Source: Pseudomonadota bacterium (GTDB lineage: Bacteria; Pseudomonadota; Alphaproteobacteria; Rhizobiales; Hyphomicrobiaceae). Taken from it: a DNA stretch of 8,172 bases. This document shows positions 1 to 6,394 of the stretch, piece after piece. The DNA lies in assembly GCA_021813195.1 (NCBI GenBank), contig JAKALI010000156.1, positions 1-8,172 of the forward strand, in the 5' to 3' direction. The notes beneath the pieces are model-generated. The model was not told the DNA's origin. It saw only the letters and a program-made list of their open reading frames with translations, and did not search any database. Every line of letters starts with the position of its first letter. The stretch's first letter is position 1. Both the position numbers and the translations under genes were made by a program.

Positions 1-49
1 GCGCATACCGTGCTTGCCGTGGCTGGTGCCGGGGGCGGGACGGTGAGGA

Positions 50-1258
50 CTACTTGCAGCGCCCAATCTTGTTTACTTTGCACGGGTCGTGCACGGCGTG
101 GATGGTAGCGAGCACCTTCACGCCGAGGCTGCCGTCGGACTTTTTGTAGACTTCCTCGACATGCTCGTCCTGAATGATGTCACGGGTTTTAGCATCGATC
201 ATTATCGGCCCGCGCGGGCTCTCGGTCGACCAGCCTTCCAGTGCCGCCATCACTTTGTTGGCGTCGTCGACCTTGCCGTGCAAGGTCTTGATGGCATGGA
301 AGATCGCCGCCATGGAATCCCAGCCACCGACTGCGAGGAAATTCGGTGTGGAATTCTTACCATAGTGGGTGTGCCATTCATTTACAAAGGCCTTGTTGGC
401 CGGATTAGTGTAATCGGCGGAATAATGCCCCATGAGCACAAGGCCGACAGCGGCGTCACCGATCTCCTGCAGGTGATCGTCCGGAATGAGATTGAAATCG
501 CCGATCAGCTTGATGCCGGACTTGTGCAGGCCGACTTCGCGGTAGGTCTTGATCAGGGCCGTAGCATGCGCGCCGGCCGGCACGAAGACGTAGACGCATT
601 GCGGCTTCTCATCGCGCACGCGCTCCAGGAACGGAGTGAAATCCGGCACCTGGGCTGGGCTGCCCATCGGAATATCGTCGATCACCTTGCCGCCGGCGGC
701 TAGGAATGCGGTCTTGAAAGCGGTGCGGCTGTCTTTGCCCGGCGGGTAGTCGGTGTAGGCGACCGCGGCGGTATGGCAGCCGAGGTGCTGGAAAGCGTAT
801 TTGCCCATCGGATAGGCCGCATCCCACATGCTGAATGAGACCCGGGCGATATAGGGCGAGAGCTGGGTGATCCAGGCCGTGCCGGCATTGGAAATGATCA
901 ACGGCACCTTGGCGCTGGTCACGACCGATGCGGAGGCGATGGCGTCGGGCGAGAATTCGAAGCCGGTGAGGAAATGCACGTGATCCTGCGTGATCAGTTC
1001 AACGACCGCCCGTTTGGCGCCGGCACCGTTGGGCGCGCCCGAATCGCGTTTGATCAACTCGATCTTGTCGGCACCTAGCTCTTTTTGATGCACCTTCACA
1101 TAGAGCTCAATCGCCTTGGAGACCTCATCGGCCTGATCGGCATTGCTGCCGGAGAACGGCAGTATCACGCCGACCTTGATGACTTCGCTGTGCGCTGGGG
1201 CGGCCAGAATCATACCGAGCGCGGCTATTCCCAGTGCAATGGTCTGCGCCATTCTCAT
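50..1258 (-). CDS. ABC transporter substrate-binding protein, branched-chain amino acid/urea/aromatic-acid type (Peripla_BP_6 family)
   Basis: This encodes a 402-aa secreted solute receptor that would capture a small ligand in the periplasm and deliver it to a Liv-type ABC permease. Residues 1-24 form a signal peptide: a short basic start (MRMAQ), a hydrophobic core, and a likely cleavage after APAHS. The mature protein opens with IKVGVILPFSG, the typical first beta strand and ligand-binding loop of LivK-like proteins. The type I periplasmic fold continues to about residue 375, and the length is normal for the family. The last 12 residues carry two cysteines (C393, C401) that could form a disulfide. 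The first ATG is preferred because AGGGAGG lies 5 nt upstream. No permease or ATPase gene is visible; they may lie left of the window. The ligand cannot be read from sequence. Liv-type receptors also bind aromatic acids (CouP of Rhodopseudomonas), and the neighbouring decarboxylase makes a carboxylic acid plausible (inference). Confidence 0.9.
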   Translation of the reverse strand: MRMAQTIALGIAALGMILAAPAHSEVIKVGVILPFSGSNADQADEVSKAIELYVKVHQKELGADKIELIKRDSGAPNGAGAKRAVVELITQDHVHFLTGFEFSPDAIASASVVTSAKVPLIISNAGTAWITQLSPYIARVSFSMWDAAYPMGKYAFQHLGCHTAAVAYTDYPPGKDSRTAFKTAFLAAGGKVIDDIPMGSPAQVPDFTPFLERVRDEKPQCVYVFVPAGAHATALIKTYREVGLHKSGIKLIGDFNLIPDDHLQEIGDAAVGLVLMGHYSADYTNPANKAFVNEWHTHYGKNSTPNFLAVGGWDSMAAIFHAIKTLHGKVDDANKVMAALEGWSTESPRGPIMIDAKTRDIIQDEHVEEVYKKSDGSLGVKVLATIHAVHDPCKVNKIGRCK

Positions 1259-1263
1259 TGCAA

Positions 1264-1270
1264 CCTCCCT
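1264..1270 (-). promoter_or_regulatory. Strong ribosome binding site of the substrate-binding protein gene
   Basis: On the minus strand this reads AGGGAGG, a near-complete anti-16S match, 5 nt before the ATG at 1258. It decides between that ATG and the second in-frame ATG two codons later. It is the best Shine-Dalgarno seen in the window, as expected for an abundant periplasmic receptor. Confidence 0.8.
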
Positions 1271-1370
1271 TTGATTTGCTTTGTCTTATCGAAGTTGAGC
1301 CAACCGCTGTGACGAGAGGGCCTTTGGCGGAGAAGCCGCCGGCTTGCGTTCGGCAAGATCGCACGGTTGG

Positions 1371-1396
1371 TGCGCACGCCGCTAACGGCGTGCGCA
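1371..1396 (-). terminator. Perfect GC-rich hairpin just after the decarboxylase gene; probable terminator or 3' stabiliser
   Basis: The arms TGCGCACGCCG (1371-1381) and CGGCGTGCGCA (1386-1396) are exact reverse complements, giving an 11-bp stem with a 4-nt loop. It lies 12 nt beyond the decarboxylase stop codon and separates that gene from the downstream receptor gene. On the minus strand no U-tract follows, so it is not a canonical intrinsic terminator. On the plus strand a run of seven T begins 17 nt after the stem. It could end or protect the decarboxylase mRNA, leaving the receptor gene to its own promoter. Confidence 0.5.
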
Positions 1397-1408
1397 ACGC
1401 AGCCGGAC

Positions 1409-3031
1409 TTAATTTTTTTGCAGTTTCACGGGATCGGCCTTGACTTCGCCAGGCTGGCGTCCGGGCTCGAAGCCGCCGACCTCGTGATAGACGACTTTGT
1501 TATCGGTTTCAAAGGCGCGCACGGCCGGGATTTGCCCGGGCAGCCCGAGCTCCTGCCAGCGGGTCGCCACCTTGTCGTAAATGCTCTTCCTTAGCGTGGT
1601 GCGCTTGGAGAATACTGGCAGATGGCGATGCTCCATGCAGGCGTTGATCAGCGCCTTTGAGCCATAGGGCCGCTTTTCCGGCGGGTTTTGCGTCGGATCG
1701 AGCCAAGTGCTCCAGGTGTTGCGCAGGATGTCGATGTCGTCGATCGGATTGCAGCGGCTCGCCATGGCCCAGATCACTTGGTCCATGTCGGTCGGATCGA
1801 CGTCGGCGTCCACCGCAACGATCCACTTGGTGTAATAGGCCCCGCCCGGCACCTGCGCGGCCAGCGCCAGCACCTGCGCGGCATGACCGGCGTAACGCTG
1901 CTCCAGACTGATCACGGTCATACCGAAGCCGCCGGCTGCCGCCGGATGCGAATAAACGCCGACGATGCCGGGAATACCGAGCTTGTCGAGATCGTCCCAG
2001 ATCTTGGCCGAGCGGATAACCGAGAAGAAGCCGCTTTGCTCGCAGGAGGGATAATCGGCCATCAGCGCATTGGTGAGGATTGGTTGCGAGCGGTAATGGA
2101 CGCTGGTGATCTTGACCAGCGGACAGCCCGCTTCCGGCCGGCCGTAATAGCCGGGGAATTCGCCGAACGGACCTTCCGATTTTACCGAATTCACGTCGAT
2201 GACGCCCTCGATCACCAGTTCGGCATTGGCCGGAATCAACAAGTCGGTGGTCTTGCCGCGCACTACCGGGATCGGCTGGCCCTTGATGCCGCCGGCGAAT
2301 TCGTATTCGGAGACGTTTTTGGGGAAGGTCTGCGAGCCGACCATCATGAACAGCGGATCGATGCCCCAGGCGGCGGCGACCTCGATCGGCTTGCCCTGCT
2401 GCCAGGCGCGGGTGATGTGCAGGCGCGCATCCTTGCCAGGGGACAGATACAGTCCGGATTCGGCACGGCCCTGCTGCATCATGCGATAGGTGCCAATGTT
2501 GAGATAGCCGCTGTCCGGATCGCGGGTGATCACCGCGTCGCCGGTGCCAGCATAGCGCCCGCCATCGAGCGGCCAATGGCGCGGGATCGGCAGTTGATCG
2601 AGATCGATGTCTTTTCCGCTGGTGCTGTTCTGGAAGATCGGCGCCTTATCAGAGGCGATTTCCACCGGCGGAATGCGTTGCCGCAGCTTGTCCTTGCAGC
2701 GTCGGATCAGCTCGGTAGTCGGCGTGTCGGGCGGCTCCTCCAGCGTCAAGGCGGTGCGCTTGATGCTGGGGCCAAGCACGTTCCACAACAGCCGCGCGCC
2801 GAAGGGGCTCTTTTCGAAATCTTTGGCGTGCTCGAACAGCACAGCAGGCGAGGGCTGCTGCTTGGCCAGCAGGTAAGAGATCGCGCTCATTTCTTCGTCG
2901 CGATCGACCGGCTTTTCAATACGAACAAGCTCGCCAAGCTGGTCAACGCGTTCAAGCCATTCACGCAGGTCTTGGATCGGCGTTCGGCTAGTCGTTGACG
3001 ATGGCGTTTCGGGTTTGACGGGTTTGTTCAT
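1409..3031 (-). CDS. UbiD-family prenyl-FMN-dependent (de)carboxylase
   Basis: This encodes a 540-aa cytoplasmic enzyme of the UbiD/Fdc family, which removes (or adds) CO2 on aromatic or unsaturated acids using prenylated FMN made by UbiX. The signature residues are present. NIGTYRM (178-184) supplies the metal-binding Asn178 and catalytic Arg183. SEYEFAGG contains a likely metal ligand Glu242. EGPFGE (286-291) supplies the Glu-x4-Glu pair corresponding to E277/E282 of fungal Fdc1. The length suits the family, so the enzyme looks complete and active. An in-frame ATG at 3097 would add 22 basic residues, but it has no ribosome site and falls at the predicted transcription start, so the ATG at 3031 is chosen. 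The gene is divergent from a lysR gene and is followed 150 bp on by a receptor gene. The substrate is not determinable; phenolic or other aromatic acids are likely for a regulated, non-ubiquinone UbiD. No ubiX is in the window, so prenyl-FMN must come from elsewhere. Confidence 0.92.
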   Translation of the reverse strand: MNKPVKPETPSSTTSRTPIQDLREWLERVDQLGELVRIEKPVDRDEEMSAISYLLAKQQPSPAVLFEHAKDFEKSPFGARLLWNVLGPSIKRTALTLEEPPDTPTTELIRRCKDKLRQRIPPVEIASDKAPIFQNSTSGKDIDLDQLPIPRHWPLDGGRYAGTGDAVITRDPDSGYLNIGTYRMMQQGRAESGLYLSPGKDARLHITRAWQQGKPIEVAAAWGIDPLFMMVGSQTFPKNVSEYEFAGGIKGQPIPVVRGKTTDLLIPANAELVIEGVIDVNSVKSEGPFGEFPGYYGRPEAGCPLVKITSVHYRSQPILTNALMADYPSCEQSGFFSVIRSAKIWDDLDKLGIPGIVGVYSHPAAAGGFGMTVISLEQRYAGHAAQVLALAAQVPGGAYYTKWIVAVDADVDPTDMDQVIWAMASRCNPIDDIDILRNTWSTWLDPTQNPPEKRPYGSKALINACMEHRHLPVFSKRTTLRKSIYDKVATRWQELGLPGQIPAVRAFETDNKVVYHEVGGFEPGRQPGEVKADPVKLQKN

Positions 3032-3068
3032 GGTGCTTCGCCGACTTTTGGGGTGAAGACGCGCGACA

Positions 3069-3086
3069 CGGCCGCAAAAGCGGCCG
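3069..3086 (-). other. GC-only stem-loop in the predicted decarboxylase mRNA leader
   Basis: CGGCCGC and GCGGCCG flank a 4-nt loop (AAAA on the plus strand, TTTT on the minus), a perfect 7-bp stem made only of G-C pairs. It lies 37-54 nt before the chosen decarboxylase ATG, inside the roughly 66-nt leader predicted from the promoter at 3104-3132. If transcribed it would be very stable and could affect mRNA lifetime or translation. There is no U-tract, so it does not look like an attenuator. Confidence 0.45.
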
Positions 3087-3103
3087 GCAATCAGCATGGT
3101 GTC

Positions 3104-3132
3104 ACGCTACGAGCCCACCCGGGCGGTGACAA
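3104..3132 (-). promoter_or_regulatory. Candidate sigma-70-like promoter of the decarboxylase gene
   Basis: On the minus strand TTGTCA (3127-3132, five of six to the -35 consensus) is followed by exactly 17 bp and TAGCGT (3104-3109), which keeps the key T, A and final T of a -10 box. The weak -10 fits a promoter needing an activator. The start site would be near 3097, placing the LysR-type palindrome centred at 3162 at about -65. The call rests on consensus matching only. Confidence 0.4.
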
Positions 3133-3144
3133 ATACCGTTTTTC

Positions 3145-3172
3145 TTGGCAAGGTATAAGGATTACTTATAGC
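3145..3172 (+). promoter_or_regulatory. Candidate promoter of the lysR gene, overlapping the operator
   Basis: TTGGCA (3145-3150, five of six to TTGACA), a 16-bp spacer, then TATAGC (3167-3172) as the -10. Transcription would start near 3179, about 20 nt before the lysR ATG. The palindrome at 3154-3170 fills the spacer and runs into the -10, so a regulator bound there would block this promoter, consistent with negative autoregulation. Confidence 0.45.
3154..3170. promoter_or_regulatory. Probable LysR-type operator: perfect palindrome with T-N11-A core
   Basis: TATAAG, a 5-nt centre GATTA, then CTTATA: a perfect 6+6 inverted repeat in the divergent intergenic region. The inner 15 bp (ATAAG-N5-CTTAT) has T at 3156 and A at 3168, matching the T-N11-A LysR box. 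It stands out as AT-rich in a GC-rich setting. A second partial symmetry, ATACC (3133-3137) with GGTAT (3152-3156), overlaps it on the decarboxylase side and could be part of the weaker activation site. Confidence 0.6.
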
Positions 3173-3199
3173 GGCAGTTCGCCGTCGGACCGGGTCGGC

Positions 3200-4114
3200 A
3201 TGGACATTCGCCAGCTTCGCTACTTCATTGCCATCGCGCGCGCGGGCAGCCTGACTGCGGCGAGCGAGCACCTGCGCGTCTCGCAGCCGGCGCTCGGCTA
3301 TCAGGTGAAGAAGCTCGAGGACATGCTCGAAGTCGATCTGTTCGCCCGCCATTCGCGCGGCGTGCAACTGACTGAGGCGGGACGTAAATTGCTGCGTCAC
3401 GCCGAAGCGATCGTCGATCGCATGCAGGCGGCCGAAGAGGCGATGCGGCCGTTCCAGAAGAGTCTCGCGGGCAACCTGTCGCTGGGGGTGACGCCGACTT
3501 CCGGGCGGATTCTGGCGCCGGAGATCTTTTCACGTTGCGCCGAGGAATCGCGCTTGCGCGTGGCGGTGCATCAGGCCATGAGCCACGATCTCCTGCGCCG
3601 GGTCGAAGCTGGCCGGCTCGACATGGCCTTTTGTTACGATCCGGTCGACACCAAGAAGATCAATTCAATCAAGCTCTATCGTGAGAAACTGTTTCTAGTC
3701 GGCCCGCCCGACATCGTCGATTCGAGCGCTCCGATCGGCTTCGATCGGCTGCGCGACCATGCGCTACTTCTCGACGACCGTCTTCAGGTCATCCGCCAGC
3801 GGGTCGAGCGCGTCGCCCGCCAGCGCGGCATCAAGCTCAACGTCGCGCTCGAGGTCGAGCCGATCAATTTGAAGCGCGAGATGCTAATCCGCAACCGCTG
3901 CGGGACCGTGGTGCCTTATGGGCTGTTCCTTGACGAGATCAAAGCCGGGCAACTCAACGCGCGCGAGATCGTGCGGCCAGCGCTGGTGCAATCGCTGCAC
4001 CTGATCTTCCGCCGCAACTTGAATGCGGCGGTGGCTAAATTCATGGTGGCCATGGTCAAGTCCACGGTGGACAAGAAGATCGCCGAGGGCACCCTGCGCT
4101 GGCAAAGGCCGTGA
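3200..4114 (+). CDS. LysR-type transcriptional regulator
   Basis: This encodes a 304-aa DNA-binding regulator of normal family length. Residues 1-60 are the winged helix-turn-helix: MDIRQLRYF opens it, SLTAASEHLRVSQPALGYQV (residues 17-36) holds the helix-turn-helix, and VDLFARHSRGVQLTEAG the wing. The linker helix runs to about 90, and the effector-binding domain from about 92 to 300 begins NLSLGVTPT and includes GTVVPYGLFLDEIKAG (235-250). The ATG at 3200 is preferred over an in-frame ATG at 3053 because family members start directly with MDIRQL-like sequence and the longer version would translate across the operator and both promoters. No strong Shine-Dalgarno is visible. It is divergent from the decarboxylase gene, which is the expected target; the effector is probably the substrate or a related acid (inference). 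The same protein probably represses its own promoter. Confidence 0.93.
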   Translation: MDIRQLRYFIAIARAGSLTAASEHLRVSQPALGYQVKKLEDMLEVDLFARHSRGVQLTEAGRKLLRHAEAIVDRMQAAEEAMRPFQKSLAGNLSLGVTPTSGRILAPEIFSRCAEESRLRVAVHQAMSHDLLRRVEAGRLDMAFCYDPVDTKKINSIKLYREKLFLVGPPDIVDSSAPIGFDRLRDHALLLDDRLQVIRQRVERVARQRGIKLNVALEVEPINLKREMLIRNRCGTVVPYGLFLDEIKAGQLNAREIVRPALVQSLHLIFRRNLNAAVAKFMVAMVKSTVDKKIAEGTLRWQRP

Positions 4115-4204
4115 GCGCGCCGCCGCGGCTTGCCGTTGCATGTCGATCTTGGCTGGCACCAATTTGATCGGCAAGCGCTCGGTATTGGCTGCCACGCCGA
4201 AAAG

Positions 4205-4234
4205 AGCAGCGATGGCTCAACCCGTTGCTGCTCG
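4205..4234 (+). other. Stem-loop in the gap between lysR and the transporter gene
   Basis: GAGCAGC (4205-4211) and GCTGCTC (4228-4234) are perfect complements. In RNA from the plus strand the stem extends inward to about 12 pairs, with two G-U pairs and a 6-nt loop (4217-4222). It starts 91 nt after the lysR stop. No T-run follows on the plus strand; TTTT follows on the minus strand, where the inner pairs are broken. It may help end lysR transcription. Nothing else in the 257-bp gap (4115-4371) is recognisable. Confidence 0.3.
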
Positions 4235-4371
4235 CCGATGGCGCGCACGGCCCAGCGCTACGGGGCTGCCAAAGTCGTCCGCCATCAGCTAGATTGCCTG
4301 ACTGCGCCGGTGGCAAGATTCAAAACTGCGGCGCGTCGCTCCAATCAGCCTAAATGGAACGGAATTAACGC

Positions 4372-5361
4372 ATGATCGGTGGACTGCTGGCGCTGCTTTC
4401 GGCGGTGACCTTCGCCTATGCCAATGCCAGCGTGCGGCGCGGCGTGCTAACCGGAACCGTCCTACAGGCGGTGGGCATAAGCCTGCCAGTCGCGCTGCCC
4501 GTCTTCATCTTCGCCATGCTGTTGACGGGCGGAATACCGATCCTCATGGGTTTTTCGGCACTGAGCTGGGGCCTGCTTGCGGTCGCCGGCGTGATCCATT
4601 TTGCCTGGGCGCGCTACTGCAATTACCGCGCGACCAAGGCGATCGGCGCCAATCTGGTGGCGCCGCTCCAGCAGTACAGCCTGATCATCAGCCTGGCGCT
4701 GGCCGTATTCTGGCTGGGCGAACCGCTGACGCTGCTGCGTTTGGTCGGCATCGTGCTGGTGGTGGCGGGGCCGATGCTGACGCTTAAGCCCGTCAAGACG
4801 CCCATCACCGACGTCGCGGCGGAGACAGCGGGCGAAACGACTTTCATTCCAGCCTTTGCGGAAGGTTATTTCTACGCGCTGTTGTCGACGATCGGCTTCG
4901 GCTTGAGCCCGATTTTGATCCGCATGGCCTTCGTGAAGAAGGGCATCGCCATCGGCATCGCCGGGGGCTTCGTTTCCTATCTCGCAGGGACCGTCGCCGT
5001 CGTCTTGCTGTTGATGCTGCCGGGGCAATGGCAGGGCTTTCGCACGATCGATCGAAAGACGACGAAATGGTTCGTCATCTCCGGCATTATGGTGTGCTTC
5101 TCACAGATGTTCCGCTACATGGCACTAGCGATCGCGCCAGTGTCGGTGGTTTCGCCGATCCAGCGGCTGTCGATCGTTTTCCGCATATATTTCGGCTGGA
5201 TGATAAATCCGCAACACGAGGTCTTCGGCGGTCGCGTGATGGCCGGGACGATCGTGTCGCTCGTCGGAGCGGTGGCATTGACGGCCAGCACAGACAGCGT
5301 CGCACACTTCATTGCACTGCCGGCGTGGCTTTCGACCTGGCTCACCTGGCACTGGCCTTGA
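4372..5361 (+). CDS. DMT-superfamily (EamA-type) membrane transporter
   Basis: This encodes a 329-aa inner-membrane protein with about ten hydrophobic segments in two repeated EamA halves (about 3-138 and 165-305). The halves begin alike (ALLSAVTFAYANASVRRG at 7-24; ALLSTIGFGLSPILIRM at 169-185). The fourth-fifth helix region NYRATKAIGANLVAPLQQY (84-102) parallels RYMALAIAPVSVVSPIQR (248-265). EamA proteins usually export or exchange metabolites such as amino acids or organic acids; the substrate here cannot be told. GGAA seven bases before the ATG is a fair ribosome site and supports this start. It follows lysR by 257 bp on the same strand, so co-regulation is possible but not shown. The tail after residue 305 ends rich in Trp (LSTWLTWHWP), which is unusual but does not look like a frameshift. 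Confidence 0.88.
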   Translation: MIGGLLALLSAVTFAYANASVRRGVLTGTVLQAVGISLPVALPVFIFAMLLTGGIPILMGFSALSWGLLAVAGVIHFAWARYCNYRATKAIGANLVAPLQQYSLIISLALAVFWLGEPLTLLRLVGIVLVVAGPMLTLKPVKTPITDVAAETAGETTFIPAFAEGYFYALLSTIGFGLSPILIRMAFVKKGIAIGIAGGFVSYLAGTVAVVLLLMLPGQWQGFRTIDRKTTKWFVISGIMVCFSQMFRYMALAIAPVSVVSPIQRLSIVFRIYFGWMINPQHEVFGGRVMAGTIVSLVGAVALTASTDSVAHFIALPAWLSTWLTWHWP

Positions 5362-5765
5362 GGCCGGGAAGATCGGGTGTCGATTTCGGCAAGGAAGTCC
5401 GGAACGGACGATTTCCGAGATTTCTCTATTCTTTCCGCGCCACAAATTTTTCGTGACTGTTGCAGAAACTAATCGTGCAACATGGCGATTGCGACCACTC
5501 ATCTCAGCCTATTTGGCTTACTGATTTGCTCTCTCCCATCATTTCAATGGCCTTTCAAGTGAGGAGTTTCGAATCCATGATGGCGAGTATTAACATCTGT
5601 AGCGACCCTATTCTCATAGACACGCCTAGTCTCCATGCAGATACACAATAGCAGTAACAGTTCAGATTCCCGTTTGATATTAGGTCTCTCGTGTCAGAAG
5701 ATGGGAATTGCACTCGCGTAGTAAATTGAGTTACGTAGTTTCGAAGTTCGGAAAAAGGTACGCGG
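5362..5765. other. 404-bp AT-richer intergenic region without a convincing gene
   Basis: The stretch between the transporter and MarR genes is visibly AT-richer than the left block. A 63-codon open frame (5460-5651) has no recognisable motif and no clear ribosome site, so I do not call it. The region holds the inverted repeat at 5458-5482 and a direct repeat CGTAGT (5717-5722 and 5734-5739) shortly before the MarR gene. TTGCAC near 5709 could be a -35 box, but no good -10 accompanies it. No tRNA, insertion-sequence end or coding remnant is recognisable. Confidence 0.5.
5458..5482. repeat. Perfect interrupted inverted repeat TGTTGCA-N11-TGCAACA
   Basis: Two exact 7-bp arms (5458-5464 and 5476-5482) flank an 11-nt spacer, about 97 bp after the transporter stop and 284 bp before the MarR start. 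It could be a protein-binding site or a weak hairpin that ends transporter transcription. No T-tract follows. The role is open. Confidence 0.4.
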
Positions 5766-6359
5766 ATGAAAGAGCCAAAGAAGCTACGAAATCATGAAAC
5801 AGACGCAATTTTGCGACACTGGCGTGAAGCCGTTCCCAATGATCGCTTGGCGCACCTAATCAAAGATGCGACCCGCGCTCTGCTTCGTGCATTGCAAATG
5901 CGATTGACTGAACATTTCGTTTCATTGGGTCAATGGACATTTTTGCGGGTTCTTTGGGAATGTGATGGGATCACTCAGCGCGAGTTGAGCATGCGTGCTG
6001 GTGTCATGGAGCCGACCACCGTCACGGCGGTCAGGGGAATGGAGAAGTTAGGCTACGTGACACGAAAAAAGATGCACAATAATAAGAAAATGGTTTACGT
6101 ATTTCTGACCCCTAAGGGGCGGCTACTTAAACGAAAATTGGTGCCGCTTGCCGAAGAAGTCAACAAAATTGCAGTCGAAGGCATCAACCCGAAAGACATA
6201 AGGATGATGCGCCGGGTCCTTCTTGCTATGATTGAAAATTTAGATCGAGACGAGGTGAAACCAAACAAACAGATGCGTATTCCGTCTACCCGTGAATTGG
6301 GCCAGCGTGTGCAACAGGCCAAAGCCAATAGAGTTTCGCCTGCGAGAAGAAGTGCGTGA
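5766..6359 (+). CDS. MarR-family transcriptional regulator
   Basis: This encodes a 197-aa DNA-binding protein, longer than the usual 140-170 aa. The core follows the MarR plan: a dimerisation helix (about 27-50), LGQWTFLRVLWECDGIT (54-70), the helix-turn-helix QRELSMRAGVMEPTTVTAVRGM (71-92), then the wing LGYVTRKKMHNNKKMVYVFLTPKG (95-118) and C-terminal helices. About 35 residues after 162 form an unusual, strongly basic, probably disordered tail. AAGG seven bases before the ATG supports the start. MarR proteins usually repress nearby genes until a phenolic ligand or CoA thioester binds. The adjacent acyl-CoA ligase gene converges on it, so they cannot share a promoter, though a functional link remains plausible. 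Composition is notably AT-rich: hand counts give 25 of 60 G+C at 5881-5940 and 23 of 60 at 6061-6120, against 41 of 60 at 3781-3840 in lysR, suggesting a different origin. Confidence 0.88.
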   Translation: MKEPKKLRNHETDAILRHWREAVPNDRLAHLIKDATRALLRALQMRLTEHFVSLGQWTFLRVLWECDGITQRELSMRAGVMEPTTVTAVRGMEKLGYVTRKKMHNNKKMVYVFLTPKGRLLKRKLVPLAEEVNKIAVEGINPKDIRMMRRVLLAMIENLDRDEVKPNKQMRIPSTRELGQRVQQAKANRVSPARRSA

Positions 6360-6372
6360 TCAATTGCATGCA

Positions 6373-6394
6373 GCGTGACGAGCTCAGGTCACGC
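6373..6394. terminator. Possible bidirectional terminator hairpin between the convergent MarR and ligase genes
   Basis: GCGTGAC (6373-6379) and GTCACGC (6388-6394) pair perfectly across an 8-nt loop that contains the palindrome GAGCTC. It sits 13 nt after the MarR stop and overlaps the ligase stop codon (6389-6391). Neither strand has a strong T-run after it, so it is a weak terminator candidate favoured mainly by its position between two gene ends. Confidence 0.35.

Noticed and set aside
1..49. Possible start of a further minus-strand gene (ATG at 4-6)
   Set aside because: Only two codons are visible and there is no clear Shine-Dalgarno before it, so a downstream permease gene cannot be supported.
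89..703. 204-codon plus-strand open frame
   Set aside because: It lies opposite the receptor gene, has no recognisable domain, and the receptor frame has clear signal peptide and family motifs.
1509..2576. 355-codon minus-strand frame overlapping the decarboxylase gene
   Set aside because: Shifted frame of the same gene, Arg-rich and without domain structure.
1688..2998. 436-codon plus-strand open frame opposite the decarboxylase gene
   Set aside because: Antisense frame of a GC-rich gene, rich in Arg, Asp and His with no motif; the UbiD frame has all catalytic residues.
4130..4375. 81-codon frame between lysR and the transporter gene
   Set aside because: No motif or clear ribosome site, and it runs into the transporter start; more likely chance reading of GC-rich spacer.
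4462..5028. 188-codon minus-strand frame opposite the transporter gene
   Set aside because: Composed mainly of Gln, Arg, Asp and His, the typical antisense image of a hydrophobic membrane protein.
5460..5651. 63-codon plus-strand frame in the intergenic region
   Set aside because: No good ribosome site, no recognisable motif, and it begins inside the inverted repeat; not distinguishable from chance.
5717..5739. CGTAGT direct repeat 17 bp apart before the MarR gene, considered as an operator
   Set aside because: Six-base direct repeats arise often by chance, and MarR sites are usually inverted repeats; mentioned only within the intergenic entry.
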